A stretch of DNA of 64,000 nucleotides from Halovenus carboxidivorans (GCF_009831575.1 NZ_WUUT01000003.1:308748-372747), one strand, 5' to 3'. Positions 25,200 to 33,451 are shown, counted from the stretch's first letter. A program made the numbers and translations. The notes: generated by a model not told the origin, from the sequence alone.

Positions 25200-26095
25200 G
25201 GCTGAATCGGTGCGCTTGCGAGTCCGTCTGTGATCCCGTCCTCCCCGAACACGAAGGTCACCTCCCATCCGTCGTCGGTCGGTTCGACCTGCGTCTCCGT
25301 CGGCGCTCGGTCGAGGCCCCGACCGAAGCAGTCGACGATGACCGGCAGCACCGGCAGCCGCTCCCCTCGCGGCGAGAGCGCGTATCCCGACAGTTCGACG
25401 ACGATCCGTCTGGTCCGGTTCTCGGCGCTGACCGCCCACGGCGACCGGCTCACGTCCTCGACCAGCCCGCAGGTCCGCAGGTCGGCACAGGCGGCGGCGA
25501 CGGGCTGATCGGCGACCGCCTGCGTGTCGAGTTCGCTCGCCGCCCGCGCGAGTATCGCCGCCTGTTTCGTCGGCGACAGGTGCTGGGCGAGTTCCTCCGC
25601 CGTGCTTTCGAGCAGACAGAGACACAGGTCGTCCGGATCGGAGACACTCTCCGCAAGCTCGAAGTAACAGTCCATGACGGCGCCTTCGAGTTCCCGATAG
25701 CCGCTTTTCGACAGCGCCTCGAAGACCGCACCGGCGATCCGGTGGCAGAACTCGATCAGTCGCTGGTCGGTGCCGGACGCCGCTCCGGTGACGACTGGTT
25801 CCGTGGCCGTCCAGCCGCTTTGCTCCGTACAGCGGTGGTCGCGGTCCGACCGGCCCTGCTCCTGACAGACGATGATATCGTAGTACGGGAGGTCGTCGTC
25901 GTACTGCCGGAGATGCTGGCGGTATCTGGCCGTCGCGCGTGCGGCCGCTCGCGCGGTCGCTCGGCTCTCGAAGCGCAGCCCCGTAGACGGCACCGGACGG
26001 TCGCCGTAGCGCGCGCAGACGAGGTAGTACTCGCCCCCCTCGCTCGCGAGCGCCTCGATGTACTCGCGCACGTCTTCGAGCGTTGCTCTGCTCAT
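25196..26095 (-). CDS. Haloarchaeal protein of unknown function in iron operon (DUF7551/7552-like)
   Basis: A 299-residue soluble protein with two parts. The N-terminal ~75 residues (VREYIEALASEGGEYYLVCA, an Arg/Ala-rich helix, YYDIIVCQE) look like a small alpha/beta domain. From ~105 a mainly helical domain follows (FCHRIAGAVFEALSKSGY, LSPTKQAAILARAA), ending in a beta-rich tail. Cysteines are unusually frequent for a haloarchaeal protein. It is coupled at both ends by ATGA overlaps (26092-26095 and 25196-25199). The DUF assignment is from memory; role in iron handling is inferred from the operon only. Confidence 0.7.
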   Translation of the reverse strand: MSRATLEDVREYIEALASEGGEYYLVCARYGDRPVPSTGLRFESRATARAAARATARYRQHLRQYDDDLPYYDIIVCQEQGRSDRDHRCTEQSGWTATEPVVTGAASGTDQRLIEFCHRIAGAVFEALSKSGYRELEGAVMDCYFELAESVSDPDDLCLCLLESTAEELAQHLSPTKQAAILARAASELDTQAVADQPVAAACADLRTCGLVEDVSRSPWAVSAENRTRRIVVELSGYALSPRGERLPVLPVIVDCFGRGLDRAPTETQVEPTDDGWEVTFVFGEDGITDGLASAPIQP

Positions 26096-26331
26096 CGTCT
26101 GACCGTCATCGGCTCTCGGGCGCTGATGAACGACTCTGTGCTCTTCTCCGATGCGAAAGCGATCCCCTCCGCGGTCTCCGGCCGTCGCCACGCGGGCAGT
26201 TCCGGGATGTCGTACGCCGAGGGCTCCCGAGTCGCCGCGATGGCCCACCGCCGGGCGTGCATCGTCGACCCCGGCCGCTCCGACGGCTGGTCGCGATCTG
26301 ACGTCTCGCTGTCCGACCGCCGTTCGCGCAT
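26092..26331 (-). CDS. Small protein between binding protein and DUF7551-like gene
   Basis: A 79-residue hydrophilic protein. The ATG at 26331 (MRERRS) follows the binding-protein stop by one base, and its TGA overlaps the next ATG, so it is embedded in a tightly packed operon. The C-terminal half (ELPAWRRPETAEGIAFA, FISAREPMTVRR) has the look of a conserved haloarchaeal motif. No known domain. An internal ATG (26262) is an alternative start. Confidence 0.65.
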   Translation of the reverse strand: MRERRSDSETSDRDQPSERPGSTMHARRWAIAATREPSAYDIPELPAWRRPETAEGIAFASEKSTESFISAREPMTVRR

Positions 26332-26332
26332 C

Positions 26333-27508
26333 TCAGATCTCCCCCGCGACAATCTCTGCGACTCGATCACGGTCGAACAGCCGCTCCCCTTCCGGCATCT
26401 CCGGGTACGGTTCGCCGTGCGTGTAGCCCGGCCACTCCCCGAACTGCTCGGGATAGAGCTGTTTGGCCGTCATTTCGAGCTGGAAGAGGTTCATCAGCGG
26501 GCCCTGAACCGGGTGGGCGGAGGGGTAGACGCGGCCGTTCTCGACGGCGGACAACTCGCTCGCGACCGGGTGCTCCGCGAGTTGCTCGGTGATCGAGCCG
26601 ACGTCGTAGTAGGAGGCGATCCCGTACTGGTGGAGGATCACGTCGGGATCGATCTCCAGCATCGTCTCGTAGTCGTAGGAGCTCTCGTAGGTCACGTCGT
26701 CGCCCGCGAAGGCGTCTTCGGCGCCGAGCGGCCGGACGTGTGCGTTGCTGAACCCCGGCGTGTCGATCCGGGACGGATAGAAGGTATCGTTCATGAAGAT
26801 GACCGCGCCGACCGTCGGCCGTTCGCTCTCCGGCGGGCGTTCGGATTCGATCTGCCGGACCATCTCCTGGCGGATCGACGCCAACTCCTCGTAGCGATCA
26901 CTGGCCCGGAACACCGTCGCGACTCGCTCCGCAATCTCCCAGAGCGTGTAGTACTCGTACGCCTGCCGACAGCCGTCCGGCGGCTCGCTATGAGATCTGC
27001 TGTATACGTTGCCGAACCAGGGGGCGATGTTCTCGCGGATCTCCGTGATGTCCGACTCGTCCCAGCCGTCGAACGAGCGAACCAGACACGGATCGACGAG
27101 GTGGAGATCGGAGTCGAGCTCGTAGAACAGCTCCTCGTCGACGGAGATGTTTCCGGAGCCGGTGTTGAGTTGGGTGAGGTCGTCCTGCTCGAAGGATACG
27201 CCGTCCAACCGGTCGTAGTACGCCGAGAGCGTGTTTCCGCCCGAAGCGGCGTCGAATCCGAGCGAGTTGACGGCGTCGCCGTGGCCGTACGCCACCGCCA
27301 TGTCGGCGTACAGCAGGCTGTACACCATCACGTCGCTCGGCACCTCCTCGAACGACAGTTCGCCGACGGGTACCATCGACACCGAGTACTCGCCCTCCCC
27401 GGCGGTCGAGTCCCCGCTCTCGCTGACCGTACAGCCGGCGAGGACGCCGCCGGCCGCGATCATTCCGCTGTACTTCAACGCCTCTCTCCGCGTCGCATGC
27501 TCTGTCAT
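26333..27508 (-). CDS. Iron-siderophore ABC transporter substrate-binding lipoprotein
   Basis: A 391-residue periplasmic-binding-type protein of the TroA/BtuF superfamily (Fe-siderophore or corrinoid uptake). The N-terminus has a twin-arginine motif (TRREALKYSG) and a lipobox (LAGC), so it is a Tat-exported, lipid-anchored receptor on the outer face of the membrane. Central motifs (DLHLVDPCLV, DPDVILHQYG) are typical of helical-backbone binding proteins. It has its own promoter with two DtxR-like palindromes and belongs with the permease and ATPase genes upstream. Confidence 0.9.
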   Translation of the reverse strand: MTEHATRREALKYSGMIAAGGVLAGCTVSESGDSTAGEGEYSVSMVPVGELSFEEVPSDVMVYSLLYADMAVAYGHGDAVNSLGFDAASGGNTLSAYYDRLDGVSFEQDDLTQLNTGSGNISVDEELFYELDSDLHLVDPCLVRSFDGWDESDITEIRENIAPWFGNVYSRSHSEPPDGCRQAYEYYTLWEIAERVATVFRASDRYEELASIRQEMVRQIESERPPESERPTVGAVIFMNDTFYPSRIDTPGFSNAHVRPLGAEDAFAGDDVTYESSYDYETMLEIDPDVILHQYGIASYYDVGSITEQLAEHPVASELSAVENGRVYPSAHPVQGPLMNLFQLEMTAKQLYPEQFGEWPGYTHGEPYPEMPEGERLFDRDRVAEIVAGEI

Positions 27509-27517
27509 CTCTCGTTG

Positions 27518-27535
27518 TTTTAGGCTACCCTAAAA
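27518..27535. promoter_or_regulatory. DtxR/Idr-like operator 1 of binding-protein gene
   Basis: TTTTAGGC-TA-CCCTAAAA, near-perfect palindrome resembling the DtxR-family box (TTAGG...CCTAA). It lies between the minus-strand TATA-like GGTTATTAG (~27539-27547) and the start codon at 27508, over the expected transcription start. Confidence 0.7.
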
Positions 27536-27555
27536 AACTAATAACCGTTTCGGTC

Positions 27556-27571
27556 TTTAGGTCGACCAAAA
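27556..27571. promoter_or_regulatory. DtxR/Idr-like operator 2 of binding-protein gene
   Basis: TTTAGGTCGACCAAA core, palindromic around GGTCGACC, upstream of the TATA element and just after the ATPase stop codon. Its centre is 37 bp from that of operator 1, matching the 36-bp spacing at the operon's first promoter. Confidence 0.65.
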
Positions 27572-27573
27572 AG

Positions 27574-28437
27574 TCAGTCCGTCGGTAGCTCGACGCCGCC
27601 CGGACGGTCGGCCTGCGGCGGATCGGCCTCGTCGTGGCGCGGTCTGAGCGGTTCGATACGGGGGCCGCGCTCGGTCCGCTCGACGCGGGCGTCGACCTCG
27701 AAGACGTTCGCGAGTAACTCCTCGGTAATCACCGCCTGTGGCTCTCCGCTGGCCCGGATCTCGCCGTCTTTGAGCGCGACGATCCGGTCGGCGATCCGGG
27801 CCGCCTGCTGGATGTCGTGCAACACGACGACGATAGTCACCTCGCTTTCCGACCGGAGGGTCTCGATGATCTCCATCACTTCGAGCTGGTGATGCAGGTC
27901 CAGAAACGTCGTCGGCTCGTCCAACAGCAACACGTCGGTGTCCTGTGCGAGCACCATCGCGATCCAGGCGAGCTGTCGCTGCCCGCCGCTGAGACTGCCG
28001 AGTTCCCGGTCGCGCAGGTGCCCACAGCCTGCCAGTTCGATGGCCCGGTCGACGTGCTCCCGATCCGTCTCGGTGATCGTCTCGAAGAACCCGCGGTGTG
28101 GATATCGCCCGTGATAGACGAGCTGTTCGACGGTGATCCCGTCCGGTGACGTGCTCTCCTGTGAGAGCAGTCCCAGGCGCTTGGCCAGCGCCTTCGACCC
28201 CATCTCGCTGACCGCTTCGCCGTCGACCAGCACCGTCCCCTCGTCGGGCGAGAGCTGATCTGCTAACCCCTTCAGGAGCGTACTCTTTCCGGAGCCGTTC
28301 GGCCCGACCAGCGCCGTCACCGCACCGGGTTCGGCGGTGACCGTCTCGCCGTCGATCACCGGCTCGTCCGCGTAGCTCAGGACGAGGTCTTCGCCTGTCA
28401 GTTCGCTCGCCGTCCGCTCGCGTGTCTCCTCTGTCAT
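27574..28437 (-). CDS. Iron-siderophore ABC transporter ATPase
   Basis: A 287-residue FecE/BtuD-type ATPase: Walker A GPNGSGKST, signature LSGGQRQLAW, Walker B DVLLLDEPT and switch His in VVVLHDIQQ. It powers uptake through the FecCD-type permease. The ATG shares one base with the permease stop (TGATG), indicating one transcript. The C-terminal ~55 residues are variable and acidic. Confidence 0.93.
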   Translation of the reverse strand: MTEETRERTASELTGEDLVLSYADEPVIDGETVTAEPGAVTALVGPNGSGKSTLLKGLADQLSPDEGTVLVDGEAVSEMGSKALAKRLGLLSQESTSPDGITVEQLVYHGRYPHRGFFETITETDREHVDRAIELAGCGHLRDRELGSLSGGQRQLAWIAMVLAQDTDVLLLDEPTTFLDLHHQLEVMEIIETLRSESEVTIVVVLHDIQQAARIADRIVALKDGEIRASGEPQAVITEELLANVFEVDARVERTERGPRIEPLRPRHDEADPPQADRPGGVELPTD

Positions 28438-29822
28438 CAGATCTCACCGATGTTCTCCTGTCTGCGCATCAGATAGAGGAAGTACGGCCCCCCGATCAGT
28501 CCCGTGACGATTCCGACGGGAACCTGCACGCCGCTGCCGGTTAGCAGGCCCATCCCCAGCCGCGCTCCCACGTCCGCGACGACCATCAGCGCCGGTCCGA
28601 CGAACAGACAGCCGACTATCAACTTCTTGTAATCGGTTCCGACGAGGCTGCGGACGAGATGCGGGACGATCAGCCCGACGAAACTGACGATACCGGCCAC
28701 GGCGATGCTCGCCGCCGCCGCCAGCACCGCGACGCTGGCTAACCCGAACCTGACCCGCTCGACGGACACCCCGAGCGACCGCGCCGTCTGCTCGCCGAGC
28801 AGGAGGACGTTCAACTGCCGCGCGCCGGCCATGGCCAATCCCATGGCGAGAATCGACCACGGCAGGACGATCCGCACCTGCTCCCAGTCCGCGCCGGTCA
28901 GCGAGCCGTTGGTCCAGGCGACCGCCGACTGGACGACTCCGACGTTGTCCGCGAAAAAGAACAGCGAGGTCTGTAGGCTGGTGAAAATCGTGCTGACGAT
29001 CACGCCCGCGAGCACCAGCCGAACCGGCGAGGTACCGTTCTTCCACGCGATGGCGTAGACGATCAGAAACGCCGTAATTCCGCCGACCGCCGCCAGCAGC
29101 GGCAACAGCGCCGACACCGAGACGACCACGCTGATCGACGCGAACGCCAGCGGGCCGGTCCCGACCACGGCCAGCAGCCCGAAACCGAGTACGGCCGCCG
29201 CCGTCAGCCCCGCGGCGCCGACCACCGCGGACCTGGTAGCCGACCTGACGGCGTACAGCCAACTCGCCGGGATACCGACGACCGCGGCGACGGTGAGCGC
29301 GGCCGTGAGTACGCCGCCCGCGGACAGCGACAGCGCCGGAACGAGCAGCGGCAGTCCGAGCGACACTCCCGAGAGGACAACGAGCGTCAGCAGAATCGCC
29401 AGCCCGGCACCCGAGGAGACACCGAGAATGAACGGGCTGGCGAGTTCGTTGCGCGTCACCGCCTGGAAGATGGCTCCGGAGACCGCGAGATTCATGCCAA
29501 CGAACACCGCGACGATCACCCGCGGCAGCCGGATGTTCCAGATCACCAGACTCTCCGTGCTCACCTCGGGCATCTCGGTCCCGAACAGGAACGACTGCCA
29601 GGCCGCGGGATCGAACAGCACCTCCCGATTGAACATCGCGTACCACGCCTCGACGTAACTCATCGAGTACGACCCGTGGCTGATCTGGACCATCCCGCCG
29701 ACGAAGACGACGACGACGCTCGCACCCGCCACCGAAAGCAGGGCCGGGTCGAACAGCCAGCCGAACCGGCTTCTCGGCCCCGAACTCACCGTCTGCCCGC
29801 CCGTCGAGGACTCGTTGCTCAT
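28437..29822 (-). CDS. FecCD-family iron ABC transporter permease
   Basis: A 461-residue integral membrane protein, longer than the usual ~340 residues. After an N-terminal hydrophilic segment the first helix is FDPALLSVAGASVVVVFVGG. The family motif region LPRVIVAVFVGMNLAVSG is followed by about ten membrane helices, ending with the conserved GIVTGLIGGPYFLYLM. Extra length lies in additional hydrophobic segments around residues 180-270. Start overlaps the oxidoreductase stop as ATGA (29819-29822). Confidence 0.92.
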   Translation of the reverse strand: MSNESSTGGQTVSSGPRSRFGWLFDPALLSVAGASVVVVFVGGMVQISHGSYSMSYVEAWYAMFNREVLFDPAAWQSFLFGTEMPEVSTESLVIWNIRLPRVIVAVFVGMNLAVSGAIFQAVTRNELASPFILGVSSGAGLAILLTLVVLSGVSLGLPLLVPALSLSAGGVLTAALTVAAVVGIPASWLYAVRSATRSAVVGAAGLTAAAVLGFGLLAVVGTGPLAFASISVVVSVSALLPLLAAVGGITAFLIVYAIAWKNGTSPVRLVLAGVIVSTIFTSLQTSLFFFADNVGVVQSAVAWTNGSLTGADWEQVRIVLPWSILAMGLAMAGARQLNVLLLGEQTARSLGVSVERVRFGLASVAVLAAAASIAVAGIVSFVGLIVPHLVRSLVGTDYKKLIVGCLFVGPALMVVADVGARLGMGLLTGSGVQVPVGIVTGLIGGPYFLYLMRRQENIGEI

Positions 29823-30766
29823 GATTCACCCGCGGCGTTTTCGCCCGTGACCCCGAGATACTCCCGAATCCGTTCGTCGTCGATTGCTTCGAGCACTCGC
29901 TGCTCTCCGAGGGCGGAGACGAGCGCCCCGAGGCCGGTCTCTGCTCGCGCGGTGATCTCCTCTCGTCCGATGTACGACGCCCGCGCTCGTTCGACCACGG
30001 ACGCGCGGACCTGCTCGTAGCGCTCGCTATCCGGGTCGACCGGCGCTTCCGCTCCGTAGCGGTCGTCGAACCACTCGATCCACCGCCGTCGGTCCCGCCA
30101 CTCCGCGTCGAGCTCGGCGTCCCGGCGCACCCAGTCGGGCCGTCCGGCGACGCACTCCCAGTAGCCGTCGGCGCGTTCGGCGTCGGCGATCACCCGGTGA
30201 GCGACCCGAGCGCCGCGTCCGGCGGCCATGATCGCCTGGGTGTCCGCCGCCGCCGACGGCGAGGCGACGTACAACCCCTCGACTGGCGTTCGACCGTCCT
30301 CGTCGGCGTACTCTCTGTCGAAGCGCTCGTACTCCTCCTCGCCGTACCGCTTCGTCTCGAAAAGCGCCTCCTCGTCGTCCAGTCCGCGGAGATACCCGGC
30401 GTCGTACCGCGTCGCCGCGACGACCCGCCGGGCCGTGACGGGTGCTCTCTCCTGTGGCGTCACGACGAACCCGCCCCCGTCGCCCCGCTCGACGCGTTCG
30501 ACGAGATCCGGGGTGATCTCACAGCCTGCGGTCCGAGCGTGGTCGTGAATCTGCTCGTAGAAGGACTCGATATCGATGCCGGCCGGAAACCCGAGATAGT
30601 TTTCGAGGTGGGCACACTGTCGCAGCGAAGAGCGCCCGCGGTCGAAGATCACGGTATCCAGCCCCGCACGTGCGGTGAAGAGGCCAGCGGAACAGCCCGC
30701 TGGCCCCCCGCCGACGACGAGTACCTCGCAGTCGTAGTCCGTCCCCTCGGATGCTCGCCCGCTCAT
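29819..30766 (-). CDS. FAD-dependent oxidoreductase, thioredoxin reductase-like but lacking NADPH domain
   Basis: A 315-residue flavoprotein that opens the iron operon. Residues ~10-115 form the first FAD half-domain (VLVVGGGPAGCSAG, then LENYLGFP). The second half-domain (VEGLYVASPSAAADTQAIM) follows at ~162, leaving no room for the ~120-residue NADPH domain with GxGxxA and CxxC of real thioredoxin reductases. A ~110-residue helical Arg/Glu-rich tail follows. A role in siderophore or ferric reduction is inferred from context; the electron source is unclear. Confidence 0.8.
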   Translation of the reverse strand: MSGRASEGTDYDCEVLVVGGGPAGCSAGLFTARAGLDTVIFDRGRSSLRQCAHLENYLGFPAGIDIESFYEQIHDHARTAGCEITPDLVERVERGDGGGFVVTPQERAPVTARRVVAATRYDAGYLRGLDDEEALFETKRYGEEEYERFDREYADEDGRTPVEGLYVASPSAAADTQAIMAAGRGARVAHRVIADAERADGYWECVAGRPDWVRRDAELDAEWRDRRRWIEWFDDRYGAEAPVDPDSERYEQVRASVVERARASYIGREEITARAETGLGALVSALGEQRVLEAIDDERIREYLGVTGENAAGES

Positions 30767-30859
30767 AGCTGACTACTGTGACTCCCGAATACACGCGATC
30801 TGGCGGTCCGAACTGTCCCTGGTCCGCGTGCTCGCCGGTGGGACTGCTTGTCCATGTTT

Positions 30860-30873
30860 TTCGGTCCACCTAA
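30860..30873. promoter_or_regulatory. DtxR/Idr-like operator A of iron operon
   Basis: TTCGGTC-CACCTAA, an imperfect palindrome (GGTCCACC core) just downstream of the minus-strand TATA-like TTAATTG (30874-30882), roughly 95 nt before the oxidoreductase ATG. Confidence 0.6.
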
Positions 30874-30892
30874 ACAATTAAGTCTGTTTCGG

Positions 30893-30912
30893 ATTTTAGG
30901 AGCGCCTAAAAT
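30893..30912. promoter_or_regulatory. DtxR/Idr-like operator B of iron operon
   Basis: ATTTTAGG-AGCG-CCTAAAAT, a perfect inverted repeat with 8-bp arms, upstream of the TATA element. Its centre is 36 bp from operator A. Strong match in arm sequence to the operator at 27518-27535. Confidence 0.75.
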
Positions 30913-31032
30913 ACCGGCGTGAACGACAGTTCTGACCGGCCGCACGAACTCCGGTCAGCGCGGGGATACTGCGCGGAGAAGCGTCGTCGGCGTTAATTCT
31001 GTTCCCAGTCGACGCCTCCGCCCTCTGCGGGG

Positions 31033-31281
31033 TTACGCCAACTCCGCCTGCACGTCGATCCAGGCACTGACCAGTTTATCGCGGCCGACCCGGTACGCCA
31101 GCGCGAGGACGACGACGCCGAGGGCACCGATCCACAGCGCCATCGCCGTCTCGCCGCTGTTCAGAAACCGGTAGCTTCGGTACTCGAACAGCGTCCCGAG
31201 GCCCGCGAGCACCGTCGTCGCGACGCCGTACAGGACCATCATGCTCAGTTCGACGAGCGCCTCGAAGAGACCGTCTCGCAT
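31033..31281 (-). CDS. Small haloarchaeal membrane protein
   Basis: An 82-residue protein with two membrane helices (MMVLYGVATTVLAGLGTLF and ALWIGALGVVVLALAYRVG) joined by a charged loop with Tyr/Arg. It has a clear TATA-like TTATAATAA ~20-30 nt upstream on the minus strand and reads as leaderless. No known family; function unknown. It lies between lipA and the iron operon on the same strand. Confidence 0.7.
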   Translation of the reverse strand: MRDGLFEALVELSMMVLYGVATTVLAGLGTLFEYRSYRFLNSGETAMALWIGALGVVVLALAYRVGRDKLVSAWIDVQAELA

Positions 31282-31334
31282 AGTCGATGCGAACCCGCCG
31301 ATTATTATAACCTTTTTGTTAGGTGGGCGGCCGA

Positions 31335-32261
31335 CTACTCCCGGCTACGCACTCGCTGTCTGGCGGTCTCCTCGTCCTCGCCGCGGAGAACCGACTCGAC
31401 GAACAGCTCTCCCGCGCGGTAGGACGACCGAACCATCGGCCCGCTGGCACAGTACAGAAAGTCCAACTCCTCCTCGGCGATTCGCCGGTAGGTGTCGAAG
31501 GCGTCGGGGTGGACGAACTCGCTGACCTCCAGGTGCGACCGCGAGGGCTGGAGATACTGGCCGAAGGTGACGATATCGACGCCGACGCTTCGCAGGTCCC
31601 GCATCGTCTGGTACACCTCGTGGTGGTACTCCCCGACGCCGAGCATCAGGCTGGTCTTCGTGTAGGCGTCGCTCTCCCTGGCGGCCTGTTCGAGCACCGA
31701 CAGCGACTGCTCGTAACCCGCCCGTCGGTCCCGAACCGGCCACTGCAGTCGCTCGACGGTCTCGACGTTGTGTGCGATCACGTCCGGTTCGGCGTCGATG
31801 ATCTTCCCGACCAGTTCCTCCTCGCCGCTGAAGTCGGGGATGAGACACTCGACGAGAATGTCCGAGTCCCGCCGCTTGATCTCGCGGATCGTCCGGGCGA
31901 AATGGCCCGCTCCCTGGTCGGGCAGGTCGTCCCGGTCGACGGAGGTCAACACGACGTAATCCAGCCCGATTTCGGTCACCGCCGAGGCGACGTTTTCGGG
32001 TTCGTCCTCATCGAGCGGTTCCATCCCGCCGGTCTCGACGTCACAGAAGTTACAGCCCCGCGAACACCGGTCGCCCATCAGCATGAACGTCGCGGTTCCC
32101 GCGCCGTCGGATCCGGACCAGCACTCGCCCATGTTCGGGCAGGAGGCCTCCTCACAGACCGTGTGCAGGTCGTGATCGCGGAGAATGCCCTTGATCTCGG
32201 TGAATCGCTCACCCGACGGTGGCCGCATCTTCAGCCACTCGGGTTTGCGTGAACGACTCAT
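31335..32261 (-). CDS. lipA: Lipoyl synthase
   Basis: Radical-SAM enzyme that inserts two sulfurs into protein-bound octanoyl groups to make lipoate. The 308 residues carry both cluster motifs: the auxiliary CEEASCPNMGEC near residue 36 and the radical-SAM CSRGCNFC near residue 65. It would serve the E2 lipoyl domain encoded at 20.5-22.1 kb. No octanoyl transferase or lipoate ligase is visible here. Confidence 0.95.
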   Translation of the reverse strand: MSRSRKPEWLKMRPPSGERFTEIKGILRDHDLHTVCEEASCPNMGECWSGSDGAGTATFMLMGDRCSRGCNFCDVETGGMEPLDEDEPENVASAVTEIGLDYVVLTSVDRDDLPDQGAGHFARTIREIKRRDSDILVECLIPDFSGEEELVGKIIDAEPDVIAHNVETVERLQWPVRDRRAGYEQSLSVLEQAARESDAYTKTSLMLGVGEYHHEVYQTMRDLRSVGVDIVTFGQYLQPSRSHLEVSEFVHPDAFDTYRRIAEEELDFLYCASGPMVRSSYRAGELFVESVLRGEDEETARQRVRSRE

Positions 32262-32301
32262 TGGCTAACTCTACGGCGCTGTCGACAAAAATGTGCGGCT
32301 C

Positions 32302-32523
32302 TCACCAGTACGGCGTCCGCGTCCAGAACCGCCAAGGCCGACCGACCGCGATGAAAGCGACGATCGCGCCGACGAACACGAGCAGCGTCACGATCGCCGG
32401 CGCGGAGAACTCGGTCGAGCCGATGAACAACTGATTGTTCGTCACCAGACTGGCCAGGATACCGCCGAGACCGACGGCGATCAACAGCACCGCCGCGCCG
32501 CCGAGTGCCCGCATCTTGCTCAT
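32302..32523 (-). CDS. Small membrane protein, unknown function
   Basis: A 73-residue protein with two membrane helices (GGAAVLLIAVGLGGILASLV and APAIVTLLVFVGAIVAFIAV) and an aromatic C-terminus (RFWTRTPYW). The ATG at 32523 (MSKMRALG) is taken as the start, since the upstream in-frame ATG reads through the divergent promoter. It is 40 nt upstream of lipA. Function unknown; conserved-looking in haloarchaea. Confidence 0.65.
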   Translation of the reverse strand: MSKMRALGGAAVLLIAVGLGGILASLVTNNQLFIGSTEFSAPAIVTLLVFVGAIVAFIAVGRPWRFWTRTPYW

Positions 32524-32583
32524 GTCCGATACTGTGGATGGGGGATACAAAAGGACAAGGGAATCCGGCGGCTACCCCAGCAC

Positions 32584-33300
32584 ATGACGACTGTCGTCGT
32601 GCTCGCCGACCCGCCCGTGCCAGCGTGTGTCCCGTCACTGCTCCCCGACAGCCACTCCGCCGAGCGGGAGGTCGCCCTGTACCGCGCGATGCTCGCCGAC
32701 GTCTGCGCGACGATCCAACACGGCGAGGCAGAACTGCTGGTCAACTACCCCGATCCCGAAACGGTTCCCGACGGTGTCGACCCCGAGACGGCGATCCGGG
32801 ACCTCCTCGACGCCGAACTGACCGACCCCGACGCCGTCCGCTACGAGGTGCAGGCCGGCTCCGACGAAGCCAGCAAGATTGGCAACGCGCTGACGCACCT
32901 GCTCGAATCCGAGGAGCGACCGACCGTCGCCTTCGCCCGTCCGACCGCGCTCTTTCTGCGCCGCGAACACATCGGCGCGACGGCGATGCAACTGCGGACC
33001 AGCGACGTCGTCGTCGGTCCGTCGACCGAGGGCCGCGTCTCCTTTGCGGCGTTCGCGGAGTCGATCGATTTCGCGGACTGCCTCGCCACGCCGGCCGTCG
33101 AGACGCTCGTCGAACGCGCCGACGCGGCCGGTCTCGACGCTTCGTTCCTCCCGGTGACGCCGCTGTGGCAACGGCCCGACGACCGCCAGACAGCCGTCTC
33201 CCTGCTCCGCGCTCGCCTGCGCGCCGGGGCGCTGGTCCCGGACCGGACGGCCGAACTGATCGCCGACTGGGATCTGCCCGCCGGCCCGGACGACGGCTGA
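32584..33300 (+). CDS. DUF2064 (GT-A-like nucleotidyl/glycosyltransferase superfamily) protein
   Basis: A 238-residue cytosolic protein of the DUF2064 group, a glycosyltransferase-A-like fold: N-terminal VVVLADPPVPACV, a middle segment IGNALTHLLESEERPTVAFA, and RTSDVVVGPSTEGRVSFAAF in the place of the usual product-binding loop. The aspartate pair of active GT-A enzymes is not obvious, so catalysis is doubtful. It starts 60 nt from the divergent small membrane protein. Confidence 0.78.
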   Translation: MTTVVVLADPPVPACVPSLLPDSHSAEREVALYRAMLADVCATIQHGEAELLVNYPDPETVPDGVDPETAIRDLLDAELTDPDAVRYEVQAGSDEASKIGNALTHLLESEERPTVAFARPTALFLRREHIGATAMQLRTSDVVVGPSTEGRVSFAAFAESIDFADCLATPAVETLVERADAAGLDASFLPVTPLWQRPDDRQTAVSLLRARLRAGALVPDRTAELIADWDLPAGPDDG

Positions 33301-33367
33301 ACCGCCACTCACCGGGCAGCCGACACAACGGAAGGAATTTTACCGAGGGCGATATACCCCGGAATGA

Positions 33368-33451
33368 GGTGGGGTGGCAGAGCGGCCTATTGCGCCTGCC
33401 TTGAGAGCAGGTGTCCGAGAGGACTCCTGGGTTCAAATCCCAGCCCCACCG
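33368..33451 (+). tRNA. tRNA-Ser (anticodon TGA)
   Basis: An 84-nt class II tRNA. Acceptor GGTGGGG (33368-33374) pairs with CCCCACC (33444-33450), discriminator G33451. The anticodon stem CCTGC/GCAGG holds loop CTTGAGA with TGA at 33402-33404 (reads UCA), a long variable arm follows, and the T arm is CTGGG-TTCAAAT-CCCAG. The last 22 nt are repeated at 33561-33582. Confidence 0.95.

Noticed and set aside
28444-29829. 461-codon frame overlapping the FecCD permease on the same strand
   Set aside because: Arg/Gly-rich shadow; the FecCD frame has ten membrane helices and coupled overlaps with its neighbours.
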